From positions 1-28,205 of the IMG/VR virus record IMGVR_UViG_3300042473_000589: a DNA stretch of 28,205 nucleotides; one strand, given 5' to 3'. Made by a program: the position numbers and the translations under genes. The notes below the pieces were generated by a model. It was not told the DNA's origin. It made no database searches and saw nothing but the letters and a program-made list of their open reading frames with translations. Below, piece after piece: positions 27,710 to 28,205 of the stretch (position 1 is the stretch's first letter; the number at the start of each line of letters is the position of its first letter). This DNA is from a virus.

Positions 27710-28205
27710 CTTACGGATTTAAATTTAATAATAATAATGGTGAATTAGTTATTGACGATTCTAATGTTAAACCTTGGTATTTTACCGGATCAGTTGCTGG
27801 TACTAATAACTTTTTTGGGCAAAATTATAAAAACGTAGATGTTACTGCAAACGCTTATGAGTTTAATACTTTTGCAAATAATGCCCCACTCCAACCAAGT
27901 AGTTATGTTAATCAACCCTATTATACAGGCGATACTTGGAAAGTTTACGAGTTACGATATATAGCTCCAAATATTAGTGATTGTTTTTTTGTATATACAC
28001 TACCTCGCAGCAATGACAGTGGTGTTTGGTATTTTACACAAGATGTAGGAATAAATCAACCAAACAGTAGTACTGCTGGAGCAGGCCCAATACACTTATT
28101 AAATAATCCTAAGATAGATACTATACCTTATCCAGGAACAGGTCAAAATTATGTTTCAATATTTGCAATAGTTCCAGATCGTTGGTTTGCAACAGCAACT
28201 AGTGC
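27706..28205 (+). CDS. Fibre-associated protein, truncated by the window edge
   Basis: An open frame starts at ATG 27706, overlapping the previous stop, and runs 166 codons without a stop to the end of the window. It begins MTYGFKFNNNNGELVIDDSN and includes the strand-rich stretches NVDVTANAYEFNTF and YVSIFAIVPDRWF. Asn, Thr, Ser and aromatic residues are abundant, as in fibre-tip or receptor-contact proteins. The similar N-terminal pattern to the previous gene suggests a tandem family. C-terminus not in the window. Confidence 0.6.
   Translation, partial: MTYGFKFNNNNGELVIDDSNVKPWYFTGSVAGTNNFFGQNYKNVDVTANAYEFNTFANNAPLQPSSYVNQPYYTGDTWKVYELRYIAPNISDCFFVYTLPRSNDSGVWYFTQDVGINQPNSSTAGAGPIHLLNNPKIDTIPYPGTGQNYVSIFAIVPDRWFATATS

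Noticed and set aside
1-28205. tRNA genes, integrase, lysis cassette, insertion sequences
   Set aside because: I looked for cloverleaf ends, tyrosine/serine recombinase motifs, holin/endolysin pairs and transposase ORFs and saw none; the NlpC/P60 domain belongs to the tail tip.
26024-28205. Diversity-generating retroelement target in the fibre genes
   Set aside because: No reverse transcriptase or template repeat is present in the window and no variable-repeat pattern was seen; the right edge is cut off, so it cannot be excluded outside.

Overview
The window is part of the genome of a tailed double-stranded DNA phage with a long non-contractile tail (siphovirus type). It has an HK97-fold capsid and a lambda-like tail plan. 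The DNA is AT-rich, genes are tightly packed with ATGA/TAATG overlaps, Shine-Dalgarno sites are ordinary, and there are several good sigma70-type promoters. The NlpC/P60 plus gpJ-like tail tip and the Sec-type signal peptide suggest a Gram-negative, probably proteobacterial, host. I cannot name the host, and no tRNA, integrase or lysis gene is visible here.

Left part (1-3600): minus-strand, early-type genes. From right to left these are an HNH-like nuclease with two downstream microproteins, a 37-aa membrane peptide followed by a small helix-turn-helix protein, a HAD-family phosphatase followed by three overlapping microproteins, and a DEDDh exonuclease. Three near-identical control blocks (about 752-813, 1806-1866 and 2548-2610) lie between these clusters. 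Each holds an 18-bp palindrome abutting a rightward promoter, TTGAC(A/T)-17/18-TAAAAT, and two of the three have a leftward promoter at exactly the same distance on the other side. The rightward promoters face no ORF. They face short stretches dense in perfect hairpins, so they may make small structured RNAs antisense to the ends of the neighbouring operons.

Hub (3600-3890): a divergent promoter pair around another palindrome, then a very structured G/C-rich patch (3727-3788) that is the best candidate for the packaging (cos) site, then a strong promoter in front of the terminase genes.

Right part (3889-28205): all plus strand. Packaging: TerS, a small exported protein, an SGNH hydrolase, TerL, an HNH nuclease. 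Head: portal and a single ORF that fuses the prohead protease to a scaffold-like segment and the major capsid protein, with a strong in-frame internal start at 8640. Neck: a connector, a 566-aa unassigned protein, a tail terminator-like protein. Tail: a tube protein carrying a four-repeat insertion; a chaperone pair joined by a programmed -1 frameshift at GGGAAAC (15000-15006) with a downstream hairpin; a 1678-aa tape measure protein; two minor tail proteins; a 1515-aa NlpC/P60-gpI-gpJ fusion; and receptor-binding/fibre proteins running off the right edge. Terminators after the capsid, tube and chaperone genes, and a 12/12-consensus promoter before the tape measure gene, divide the late genes into separately tunable units.
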